A stretch of 64,000 nucleotides of DNA. Origin: an uncultured Bacteroidales bacterium. Lineage in GTDB: Bacteria > Bacteroidota > Bacteroidia > Bacteroidales > UBA932. Below the pieces are notes generated by a model. That model had not been told where the DNA came from. It made no database searches and worked only from the letters and a program-made list of their open reading frames with translations. Both the position numbers and the translations under genes were made by a program. The DNA is taken from NCBI GenBank assembly GCA_900316525.1, contig ONDF01000004.1, positions 53,892-117,891 of the forward strand, read 5' to 3'. Numbering within the stretch: the stretch's first letter is position 1; each line of letters starts with the position of its first letter. Shown here piece after piece: positions 1 through 7,977 of this stretch.

Positions 1-822
1 ATGATCCGTAAACTGAAGAACAAACTTTCCCATCTGTTTCATCCTGTCCAGGGTGAAATGTGGTGTCTGCACCGGGTGGTGGAGAAGCGAAGCGAGTATC
101 CGAGCAACCGTGAATTGGAACTGACGCCGTCTTACCTGGAATCCTTGATTCTCAGGCGCCAGCGCGAAGGATTCGTATTTGTCGGCATCGACAGTCTCCT
201 GCAGGGCTCGTCAATCTTCCCGCAGAAAAGGATCAATGTCACTTTTGACGACGGTTTCCGTGATGTCTATCAGCATGCGTACCCGCTGTTCCTGAAGTAT
301 CGGATCCCTTTTACCATCTTTCTGACGACGGACTTCCCGGAAGGGAAGGCCGATGTCTGGTGGATCCAACTGGAGCAAGGCCGTTCCGTCGAGGATTTCG
401 AACGCTTGATGAAGCAGGTCTATGACAGCGGAAAGCCGATGGCCGGCGTGATGCATGCCCTGACGGGGACGTATCCGGACCCGGAGTTGTGCCGGTCCCT
501 TGCCCTGTCTTGGTCGGAACTTCGGGAGATGGTGGAGAGCGGACTGTGCACCATCGGCTCGCATACCGTATCACATCCCGGCCTGACCCGGATCGGGGCG
601 GAAGCCTGCCGTCGGGAACTGGAAGCGTCCAGGCAGGTCATCAAGGATCGGCTCGGACTGGACGCGGTCCATCTGTCCTATCCCCATAGTATGGAGAATG
701 ATGCTGTACGCCAGATGGTTAAGGAGGCCGGGTATGCTTCGGCCGCCTTGGGCTATGGCGGGAACATCCGGAGAGGGGACGACCTATATCGTTTGCAACG
801 CAAGTTTATCGTTCAGGAATAA
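1..822 (+). CDS. NodB-type polysaccharide deacetylase
   Basis: Predicted to remove N- or O-acetyl groups from a sugar, probably a capsule precursor or glycan. The 273-residue protein shows the NodB motif 1 TFDDG at about residues 81-85, the metal-binding motif GSHTVSH at about 185-191 and a SYPHS motif near 226. No signal peptide is visible, so it looks cytoplasmic or membrane-associated. The ATG is the first base of the window, so a longer N-terminus cannot be excluded. Its stop overlaps the next start by one base, consistent with co-transcription with the capsule genes. The substrate is unknown. Confidence 0.8.
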   Translation: MIRKLKNKLSHLFHPVQGEMWCLHRVVEKRSEYPSNRELELTPSYLESLILRRQREGFVFVGIDSLLQGSSIFPQKRINVTFDDGFRDVYQHAYPLFLKYRIPFTIFLTTDFPEGKADVWWIQLEQGRSVEDFERLMKQVYDSGKPMAGVMHALTGTYPDPELCRSLALSWSELREMVESGLCTIGSHTVSHPGLTRIGAEACRRELEASRQVIKDRLGLDAVHLSYPHSMENDAVRQMVKEAGYASAALGYGGNIRRGDDLYRLQRKFIVQE

Positions 823-1373
823 TGGCAAAGTTTTTCCCGGATATCGTTTTCACCGATCTGTACCGATATAACGGCGGACAAGGGGTCCGGCAGCTGCTGG
901 ACACGGCCATCCGGAAAGCGGATTTCCGGTGGGTTCTCCTGTTCCGGCTGTATCAGGGACGCCGTCATCCCGTCCTGTTCCGGTGGATGCTCCGCCGTTG
1001 CTCGCGGAAAACGGGCATTCAAATCGGCTGGCATACCCGGATAGGCGCGGGGCTTGTGCTGATTCATTGCGGAGACATCGCGGTCAATAACGAAGCTGTT
1101 CTCGGGAGAAACTGCACCCTGTACCAAGGGGTCACCGTCGGAATGGAGTTCCGGGGGGAGCGGAAAGGCAATCCGGTGATCGGAAACAATGTCTGGATCG
1201 GAAGCAACGCTTGTGTCGTCGGAAATATCACGATTGGAGACGATGTCTTGATCGCTCCGCTTGCGTTTGTGAATTTTGACGTGCCTTCCCATTCCATCGT
1301 GGTCGGGAATCCGGCCAAGGTTGTCCACCGCGACCACGCTACGGAACACTATATCACGCGCTGCCAGGATTGA
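822..1373 (+). CDS. CysE-like left-handed beta-helix O-acetyltransferase
   Basis: The 183-residue protein ends in hexapeptide repeats (VIGNNVWIGSNACVVGNITI and neighbours, about residues 85-165) and carries the HCGDIAVNNEA and GNPAKVV motifs found in serine-acetyltransferase-like enzymes. Such proteins use acetyl-CoA to acetylate a hydroxyl. Inside a capsule operon between a deacetylase and a membrane acyltransferase, sugar O-acetylation is more likely than cysteine synthesis. The ATG overlaps the upstream TAA by one base. True serine acetyltransferase activity is not ruled out. Confidence 0.78.
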   Translation: MAKFFPDIVFTDLYRYNGGQGVRQLLDTAIRKADFRWVLLFRLYQGRRHPVLFRWMLRRCSRKTGIQIGWHTRIGAGLVLIHCGDIAVNNEAVLGRNCTLYQGVTVGMEFRGERKGNPVIGNNVWIGSNACVVGNITIGDDVLIAPLAFVNFDVPSHSIVVGNPAKVVHRDHATEHYITRCQD

Positions 1374-1378
1374 ACCCT

Positions 1379-2359
1379 ATGGACAAGAAACGGGACATCA
1401 CCTTCGACATTATGAAGGGCATCGGCATCCTGCTGGTGATTACGGCGCATTACTTTGGCTGGAACCATCCGCTGCTGGACCAGGGAATCAATTCCTTCCA
1501 TATGCCGATGTTCTTCTGCGTGGCGGGTTATTTCTCCAAGTCCTTCACGTCCTGGAGCGACGCCCGGGCGCAGGTTGCCAAGTTTGCGCGGCGCTTGCTT
1601 CCAGCCTTTATTTTCACGCAGGTGTGCATCATCCTTTGGACGGTTTTGATGGCCTTGACGAAGGAGGAGACCTGGGGACGGGTTACCCTGCAGACGCTTT
1701 CGCTGTTCTGGGCGGATCCTCACGGCCCCCATACCCCCTGGGGGCAGTTGTATGTCGGGGTCATCTGGTTCCTGCTGGCCCTGTTCGTCGCAAAATGCCT
1801 GCTGCTCCTGCTGTCCCGGATGAAAGGCTGGGCGATCCCGGTATCCATCGCTCTTGCCGTCGGCGCTCTCGGGCTGTACCGGGTATTCCCTTATTCCATC
1901 TGGTGCATTTCCCTCGGGCTGATGGGGTTGCCGTTCCTGACCATCGGATGGTGGGCCCGGACGCACAGGATTCCGGTCTGGTTCATCCTGGTCTGTATCG
2001 TCTGCTGGGTCGTGGCCGTCCTGTATTCCCATCTCGGGATGTATGATATGGAATGGGACTGCTATCCGCTGAACTTCCTGGGCGCCTTGGGCGGTACTTT
2101 CTGCCTGTATTTCGTCAGCAAGTTCCTGGGCAGATACCTTCGGGTTCTTCCCCGGGTCCTGGCCGTCCTGGGCATATGGTCTCTCGCGATCATGTGTTTC
2201 CACAACTTGGAATTGGATTGTCGTTTGGGAAACCATGCGATGGCGCTGATTCCATTCACTTTGCCCGTATGGGGAAAGTTTGTCTTCCGTTACCTGCTCA
2301 CGATTGGGCTTGCCGCCGTGGCAGTCCATTTTCCGGTCTTGAAACGGCTTTTCGTTTAA
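1379..2359 (+). CDS. acyltransferase 3 family membrane protein
   Basis: A 326-residue integral membrane protein with about ten hydrophobic segments. The N-terminal signature FDIMKGIGILLVITAHYF, followed by FHMPMFFCVAGYF, is typical of acyltransferase family 3 (OafA/WcaH-like), which O-acetylates surface polysaccharides at the membrane. I chose the ATG at 1379; an in-frame TTG at 1370 overlapping the upstream stop would add three residues. It is tightly coupled to the preceding acetyltransferase gene, and the next gene starts four bases downstream. The acceptor sugar is unknown. Confidence 0.8.
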   Translation: MDKKRDITFDIMKGIGILLVITAHYFGWNHPLLDQGINSFHMPMFFCVAGYFSKSFTSWSDARAQVAKFARRLLPAFIFTQVCIILWTVLMALTKEETWGRVTLQTLSLFWADPHGPHTPWGQLYVGVIWFLLALFVAKCLLLLLSRMKGWAIPVSIALAVGALGLYRVFPYSIWCISLGLMGLPFLTIGWWARTHRIPVWFILVCIVCWVVAVLYSHLGMYDMEWDCYPLNFLGALGGTFCLYFVSKFLGRYLRVLPRVLAVLGIWSLAIMCFHNLELDCRLGNHAMALIPFTLPVWGKFVFRYLLTIGLAAVAVHFPVLKRLFV

Positions 2360-2363
2360 AAGG

Positions 2364-3935
2364 ATGAATCCGACCTTGTCCATACTGATGCCCGTCTACA
2401 AGACGGCTCCCTATCTGCAGGAGGCGATCGACAGCATGCTGTCGCAACGTTTTTCCGATTTCGAACTGATTGTCCTGAACGACTGTTCTCCGGATGATGC
2501 GGAAGAAATCCTGGACCGGTACGACGACCCTCGGATTGTCCGTTATCGTGGCGAAAAGAACCAGGGCCTGGCCAATGTCCTGAATGTCGGGATGGATATG
2601 GCCCGGGGGAGGTATATCGCGAGAATGGACAGCGATGACATCTCCCTTCCGGAAAGATTCGAAACCCAGGTGAACTATCTGGAGTCGCATCCGGACATCG
2701 ACCTTTGTTCCTGCGGCATGAAACTCTTCGGTGCCAAGGACGGAACCTGGGTCCGGGATGCCGATCCGGAGATGGTCAAGATAACGGCGCTGTTTTTCTC
2801 ACCGATCCTGCATGCTTCCAGTGTTTGGAGAAAAGGCGCATTCGAACGGTTCGGCCTCCGTTTCCGGCAGGAAATGGTTCCTGCGGAGGATTATGACTTA
2901 TGGTGCCGCGCCCTCGTCAAGGGTTTGCGGCTGGTCAATATCCCGGAGTGCCTCTATCTGTATCGTATCCGTCCGAATCAGGCGACAGAGAATACGGAGA
3001 GGACCTCGGGCAAGGAAGTCGAAGTCCGGCGGGATTTCCTTCAGTCGGTCTATCCGTCCCTGACGGAGTCGGATATCGACACATTCGCCAGATTGACTGC
3101 GGTGACCGATCCGGAGCAGTTCAAGGTTTTGTCGTCCCGCCTGCTTGCCGCCAACGGAGAATCCGTTTTCTTTGATCAGGTCAAACTTGGGCGGCGGCTG
3201 GAAAAGCGCCGGCAGGCGCTGGCTTCGCAATCCCTGCAGGGACAGTTCTCCTGGAAGAACCTGAAAACGCTCAGCTTGAAGGAGATTGTTCGGTGGATCG
3301 GCATTACACCCTTTATTCTCAAGAACTTCTTTCATATCGATAAAGGAGCCACGCTTCGTCTCCGGAGGCGGAATACGAACCAAAGAGGCTTTTCCGCCGT
3401 CGCGATGAAAGGCAGCCGGGTCAGCCTGGCCAAGACTTCCGAACTGTCCGTCCTGCAGGGGAGACTCACCCTGAACGCCAAGTGGTCAAAGAAAGATCCG
3501 TCGGCCTCCCTGTTGGTACTGGGCGAGAGTGCCCGGCTGATCTGCGAGGGCACTTTCGATTTCTATTCAGGTTCGCGGATCTACGTGAATCAGGGTGCGA
3601 CCCTGCAACTGGGCGGCGGCTATGTCAATCACGACCTGCGTCTCAGTTGCTTTGAAAGTATCACCATCGGAAAGGGCGTCGTTATCAGCGAGAATGTCAC
3701 CATCCGGGACAGCGATGACCATACTCTTGTCGGCTCCGACAAACCGATGACGCAGCCGGTCGTCATCGGTGACCACGTCTGGATCGGTATGAACGTCACC
3801 ATCCTGAAAGGCGTGACCATCGGCAGCGGCGCAGTTGTCGCAGCTGGTGCGGTCGTTACCCGGGATGTGCCGGCCCATACCTTGGCGGGCGGTGTGCCTG
3901 CCCGCGTCCTCAAGACCGGAGTTTCTTGGTATTGA
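2364..3935 (+). CDS. bifunctional GT2 glycosyltransferase fused to LbH acetyltransferase
   Basis: This 523-residue protein joins two enzymes. Residues 1 to about 230 form a GT-A family 2 glycosyltransferase (SILMPVYKTAPYLQEAI at the start, DSDD near residue 89). Residues from about 400 to 515 are hexapeptide repeats of an acyltransferase (ITIGKGVVISENVTI, HVWIGMNVTILKGVTIGSGA), closing with AGGVPARVL. A linker of about 150 residues separates them. It likely transfers a sugar and also acetylates it or the acceptor during repeat-unit assembly. It is longer than single-domain GT2 enzymes. No frameshift is seen, so the fusion is read continuously. Confidence 0.82.
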   Translation: MNPTLSILMPVYKTAPYLQEAIDSMLSQRFSDFELIVLNDCSPDDAEEILDRYDDPRIVRYRGEKNQGLANVLNVGMDMARGRYIARMDSDDISLPERFETQVNYLESHPDIDLCSCGMKLFGAKDGTWVRDADPEMVKITALFFSPILHASSVWRKGAFERFGLRFRQEMVPAEDYDLWCRALVKGLRLVNIPECLYLYRIRPNQATENTERTSGKEVEVRRDFLQSVYPSLTESDIDTFARLTAVTDPEQFKVLSSRLLAANGESVFFDQVKLGRRLEKRRQALASQSLQGQFSWKNLKTLSLKEIVRWIGITPFILKNFFHIDKGATLRLRRRNTNQRGFSAVAMKGSRVSLAKTSELSVLQGRLTLNAKWSKKDPSASLLVLGESARLICEGTFDFYSGSRIYVNQGATLQLGGGYVNHDLRLSCFESITIGKGVVISENVTIRDSDDHTLVGSDKPMTQPVVIGDHVWIGMNVTILKGVTIGSGAVVAAGAVVTRDVPAHTLAGGVPARVLKTGVSWY

Positions 3936-3947
3936 AGTCCTTGAGAA

Positions 3948-4886
3948 ATGCGATTCTCCATCATCATCCCCATCTACAATGTCTCCGCTTTCCTGCCTGA
4001 GTGCTTGGACAGCGTAGCCGGCCAGGCTTTCTCTGATTATGAGGTCGTCTGCGTTGATGACGGGAGTACGGATGATTCTTTCGGGATTGCGAAAAGGTAC
4101 GTCGATGCGCATGGGAACTGGCAACTGATCCACCAGGAAAACCAGGGGCTGGGCGCCGCCCGGAACACGGGCTTGAAGCATGCTTCGGGGGATTACGTTC
4201 TTTTTTTGGACAGTGATGACCGGTTGAGGCCGGATTCCTTGCGGATCCTTGCGGAGAATCTGTCGGACGAGGACCTTTTATGCTTCAACGGGCAGAGGTT
4301 CCTCCATGAAACAGGCGCTTATGAGGCGGCGGACAGCCTGACGCCGGAAAGCTATCGTTCCGGTTGGGATTACTATAATGACAATGCGTTGAAGCAAAGG
4401 GACTTCGCTTTCGTTTGTGTCGTTCTTCGCTGTTATAAGAGGACATACTTGGTGGAGCATGCCCTTCGGTTCAAGCCCGGCATCTATCACGAGGACAATC
4501 TCTTTACCCCGCTCGCATGTTATCATGCCGGGAAGGTCAGAGTCATTCCGGACATCCTGTACGACTACCGGGTCCGGGCGAGCAGTATCATGACCTCCCG
4601 CAGTTTGAAGCATTGGCAGGACGTCGTCGGCATCGCCAACGAACTGGCCGCTTTCTTCGTTCCGAAAGATACGATCGACAAGACGACGGTGTATCAGGTC
4701 CTGACGCATCACTATCAGGTGGCGTTCGCGCAACTGACACCTGCGGAGGACAAGGAACTGCTCCCGCTTGTCGACTGGAAGTCCTATCGGGCCGTATCCC
4801 GGACCAAACCCCGGCATCGGTTGCTGTATGCCGCCTTGCGGGTCAGCCCCCGGCTGTTCAGGGTCGTTCTCAAAAGAATCGGATGA
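3948..4886 (+). CDS. GT2 family glycosyltransferase
   Basis: A 312-residue GT-A glycosyltransferase. It begins with the family 2 nucleotide-binding start (MRFSIIIPIYNVSAFLPECL), has VDDGSTDDS near residue 40 and the catalytic metal motif LDSDD near 88. It likely adds one sugar of the capsule repeat unit on the cytoplasmic face of the membrane. Twelve bases separate it from the upstream fusion gene, and its TGA overlaps an ATG of the next gene at 4883. Donor and acceptor cannot be read from the sequence. Confidence 0.82.
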   Translation: MRFSIIIPIYNVSAFLPECLDSVAGQAFSDYEVVCVDDGSTDDSFGIAKRYVDAHGNWQLIHQENQGLGAARNTGLKHASGDYVLFLDSDDRLRPDSLRILAENLSDEDLLCFNGQRFLHETGAYEAADSLTPESYRSGWDYYNDNALKQRDFAFVCVVLRCYKRTYLVEHALRFKPGIYHEDNLFTPLACYHAGKVRVIPDILYDYRVRASSIMTSRSLKHWQDVVGIANELAAFFVPKDTIDKTTVYQVLTHHYQVAFAQLTPAEDKELLPLVDWKSYRAVSRTKPRHRLLYAALRVSPRLFRVVLKRIG

Positions 4887-4891
4887 TTGCC

Positions 4892-5854
4892 ATGCGGTTT
4901 TCCGTCATCATTCCCCTGTACAATAAGGCACCCTATGTCGGGAAGGCCTTGCAGTCTGTATTGGATCAATCCTTCACGGACTTTGAATTGATTGTAGTTG
5001 ATGACGGCAGCACCGATGAGTCCGCGCGCGTAGTCGAGACGGTCTTGTCTGAAGCGAACGTTGATTGTCAATTGATCCGGCAGGAGAATGCCGGCGTTTC
5101 CGCGGCGCGGAACAACGGCGTTGCCCGTTCCAGGGGCGATTTTCTTTGTTTCCTGGATGCCGACGACTGGTGGGCCCCGTCTTTCCTGGCCGAAATGTCT
5201 GCGTTGATCGACGAGTATCCCGAAGCAGGCATCTATGGCACAGGTTACGTCATCGTGAACGAGACCAAACGCAAAACCCGTGTAGCGCCCCTTGGGCTCG
5301 AACCAGGTTTCGAAAAGGGCTATATCGATTATTGCCGGGTCTATGCGAAGACCATGGCAATGCCGCTGACTTCCATCTCGGTAGCCATGCCCAGGAGGGT
5401 TTTTGATGAGATGGGGGGATTCCCGGCCGGTGTCAAGCTGGGCGAGGACTTTCTGCTGTGGGTCCGGACCGCCCTGCATCATCAGGTCGCCTTCCTGAAC
5501 AAGCCCTTGGCTTTCTATAATCAGGATGTCGATGCGCAGTTCCGGGCGGTAGGCCGTCTTCATGAACCCCGTGCGCATATGCTGTGGAACCTGGGTTTTC
5601 TGGAAGAGGAAGAGAAGGACAATCCGGCTTTGAAACAGTTGATCGACAACCTTCGCACGATCAATCTCATCTCGTATCTGCTCCACGGACAGTATCGGGA
5701 AGACGCCCGGCGGGAACTGGCCAAGGTCGATTGGACCAGACAGCCTAAAAAGACGCGGGATCTGTATCGCAAACCGATTCCCTATCTGGCCGTCCGGCAA
5801 TGGATTCTCTGCCAGGGGGCGCGTGTGAAGCAATGGATTGTCAAACACAGATGA
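4892..5854 (+). CDS. GT2 family glycosyltransferase
   Basis: A 320-residue GT-A enzyme with the family 2 start MRFSVIIPLYNKAPYVG, VVDDGSTDES near residue 38 and the metal motif LDADD near 89. I chose the ATG at 4892 because it matches the family N-terminus; ATG 4883, overlapping the previous stop, would add only three residues. The open frame extends far upstream, but that part overlaps the previous gene in another frame and is not coding. Likely role: one transfer step in repeat-unit assembly. Its stop overlaps the next start as ATGA. Confidence 0.8.
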   Translation: MRFSVIIPLYNKAPYVGKALQSVLDQSFTDFELIVVDDGSTDESARVVETVLSEANVDCQLIRQENAGVSAARNNGVARSRGDFLCFLDADDWWAPSFLAEMSALIDEYPEAGIYGTGYVIVNETKRKTRVAPLGLEPGFEKGYIDYCRVYAKTMAMPLTSISVAMPRRVFDEMGGFPAGVKLGEDFLLWVRTALHHQVAFLNKPLAFYNQDVDAQFRAVGRLHEPRAHMLWNLGFLEEEEKDNPALKQLIDNLRTINLISYLLHGQYREDARRELAKVDWTRQPKKTRDLYRKPIPYLAVRQWILCQGARVKQWIVKHR

Positions 5855-6564
5855 TACCGAGAATCATCCATTATTGTTGGTTCGGCAAGGGACCGATTCC
5901 CGAAACGGCGCAGAAATGCATCGCGTCCTGGCATCGTTTTATGCCGGATTGGGAGTATGTCCTGTGGAATGAGGAGAATTTCGACATCGCCTCCTTTGCC
6001 TATGCCCAGGAAGCCTATGACGCGAAAAAGTTCGCGTTTGTGAGCGATGTCGCCCGGTTGAAGGCGCTCAAGGAGCGAGGGGGGATTTACTTCGATGTCG
6101 ACTTTGAAGTATACAAATCCTTTGACGATCTGCTTCGGAATGAGGCTTTCGCGGGTTTCGAGGGGAGCAAGCACAACCCGGTCATGATGGGTGTGCTCGG
6201 TTCCGTTCCCGATGGACAGTGGGTGTCCCGGCAGTTGGAACGCTATGAAAACCGGCATTTCCTCGTGGACGGGAAGCCGGATTTGACGACCAATGTCAAG
6301 TTCATTACGGACGGGATGATCGGGCAGGGTTTTCTGCCCAATGGACAGGAACAGGAGTGTCAGGGACTTCATATCTATCCAGTCGATTATTTCTGTCCGC
6401 GGCTGACCACCGGGGAGTACAAAAGGACGGATAACACCTATTGTGAACAAAAGGGAGAAATGTCATCCTGGGCGGCATTGTCTCCAGGGGATCGTCTATT
6501 CCGCCGGCTTCCTACCTGGCTCAGGGTGTTCCTTATCAAGACAAAACGTTTTATTATCGGATAA
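5851..6564 (+). CDS. GT32-type capsular glycosyltransferase
   Basis: A 237-residue protein starting MIPRIIHYCWFGKGPIPE, the hallmark N-terminus of DXD-containing sugar transferases (GT32, Och1/TcdA-like). The DXD motif is in GGIYFDVDFEV near residue 85-95. These enzymes transfer hexoses to membrane-linked oligosaccharides. The ATG at 5851 forms an ATGA overlap with the upstream stop. A longer in-frame start at 5800 would duplicate the upstream reading and lacks homology. Confidence 0.8.
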   Translation: MIPRIIHYCWFGKGPIPETAQKCIASWHRFMPDWEYVLWNEENFDIASFAYAQEAYDAKKFAFVSDVARLKALKERGGIYFDVDFEVYKSFDDLLRNEAFAGFEGSKHNPVMMGVLGSVPDGQWVSRQLERYENRHFLVDGKPDLTTNVKFITDGMIGQGFLPNGQEQECQGLHIYPVDYFCPRLTTGEYKRTDNTYCEQKGEMSSWAALSPGDRLFRRLPTWLRVFLIKTKRFIIG

Positions 6565-6570
6565 TATACA

Positions 6571-7974
6571 ATGATTCCTTACTTTCCAAAGCAGATTGGT
6601 GAACGGGCGATGCTCGTCTATTTGATATCGTTGTCCCTTGTCAGCCTTGTTTTTGTGAATTATATCATGGGACTTGGCTATATCGCATTGGGCTTTTTCT
6701 GGGTGTGCGGCTTTTTTGGCATGGTCGCCCTTTGCAGTAAGGGCTGGCGCTCGTTCTCGGAGAAACGGTTTGTGGAAACGATTGTCATGGTGGGATTGAC
6801 ATTACGTATCGTATGGGTCATCGTATCTTATTTCTTCTATGAGGCTGTGACCGGCATCCCCTTCGAGTTCAGTGCCGCTGATTCGCTGGCCTATCATGAT
6901 GATGCCATGTGGCTCGCCAGTGAACCGATTTCTTCTACGTGGCGTTATCTGTTCGGTTCCGTCATCATGTTTGCAGACAGCGGATATCCTTTCATCTTGT
7001 CCATCATCTACCGGATTTTCGGTCCGATTGTCATCATTCCCCGAATCATCAACGCCTTGCTGAGTACATGGACCTGTGTGCTTCTATACAAGATGGCCGC
7101 GCGGACTTTTGAGGAAGAAACGGCCCGTATGGCAGCGATCATGATGGTTTTCATGCCTAATTTGATCATTTATTGCGGCTATCACTTGAAAGAGACCTTG
7201 ATGTTATTCCTGCTGGTGGCCGGTCTGGAGCGGATTGATGCTTTGCTGCGCAGTAAGCAGCTGTCTTTCTGGGGTGTAGTTGTTCCGTCTCTGCTGGTTG
7301 GCAGTCTCTTCCTTTTCAGGACAGTTATGGGAGCCGCCGCCGTTTTTGCGTTTGCCTCGGCTATTCTGGTGTCCTCCGCTCCCAGTATGAAGCGAGGAGG
7401 CAAGCGGATTGCCCTGATAGCGTGGGGTGTCCTCGCGCTCGTGGTTTTTGCGGGTGGTTCCATTGCGACCGAGGTTGAGGAGATGTGGGAAGGAAGGGAA
7501 GAGAATGTGGTCAATAAGCGGGCGCAGCAGGCAATCCTCGGTAATCAATGGGCACAGTATGCAACGGGAACAGTCATGGCGCCCATGATCGTCGTCTTGC
7601 CTTTCGCCACGATGGTGGATGTCGATGAGCAATACGGTCAGCAGGCCAAGTCCGGCGGAAACTTCATCCGCAACTTTATGGGATTCTTTGCTTTGCTGGC
7701 CATTTATGAAGCGATCCGACGTAAGAAATGGAGAGATTTCGTGTTGTTCGGCGCTTTTGTCGTGGCTTATCTAGGTATCGTTGCTTTCAGCGGCTTCAGT
7801 AATTCGGAACGGTTTCTCTTACCAGGTCTTCCCTGTTTGATCGTGATGTGGGCCTATGGGGTGTCCTCGTTGCGGAAAGCAACCTATAAGTTATTGTTTC
7901 CGTGGTGCATCCTGGTTGTCGCCATGGAAATCGGCTGGGCGTTTTTCAAGATCGGAAGCCGAGGATTGTTTTGA
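6571..7974 (+). CDS. polytopic membrane protein, GT-C glycosyltransferase-like
   Basis: A 467-residue membrane protein with roughly ten to twelve hydrophobic segments. After the first helices comes a polar loop (SAADSLAYHDDAMWLAS, near residue 110), then ADSGYPFILSIIYRIFG and YCGYHLKETLMLFL, a layout resembling PMT/ArnT-type GT-C transferases with acidic residues in the first outer loop. It may move a lipid-linked sugar on the periplasmic side or serve as the locus polymerase. No Wzy-specific motif can be named. Six bases follow the GT32 gene; the FkbH gene starts three bases after the stop. Confidence 0.6.
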   Translation: MIPYFPKQIGERAMLVYLISLSLVSLVFVNYIMGLGYIALGFFWVCGFFGMVALCSKGWRSFSEKRFVETIVMVGLTLRIVWVIVSYFFYEAVTGIPFEFSAADSLAYHDDAMWLASEPISSTWRYLFGSVIMFADSGYPFILSIIYRIFGPIVIIPRIINALLSTWTCVLLYKMAARTFEEETARMAAIMMVFMPNLIIYCGYHLKETLMLFLLVAGLERIDALLRSKQLSFWGVVVPSLLVGSLFLFRTVMGAAAVFAFASAILVSSAPSMKRGGKRIALIAWGVLALVVFAGGSIATEVEEMWEGREENVVNKRAQQAILGNQWAQYATGTVMAPMIVVLPFATMVDVDEQYGQQAKSGGNFIRNFMGFFALLAIYEAIRRKKWRDFVLFGAFVVAYLGIVAFSGFSNSERFLLPGLPCLIVMWAYGVSSLRKATYKLLFPWCILVVAMEIGWAFFKIGSRGLF

Positions 7975-7977
7975 TCG

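Noticed and set aside
4517..4891. Upstream extension of the third GT2 gene
   Set aside because: It overlaps the preceding GT2 gene in a different frame; the family N-terminus begins at 4892.
6571..7974. Assignment of the membrane protein as the Wzy polymerase
   Set aside because: The loop pattern resembles GT-C transferases as much as Wzy, and no diagnostic motif is visible, so only a general call is made.
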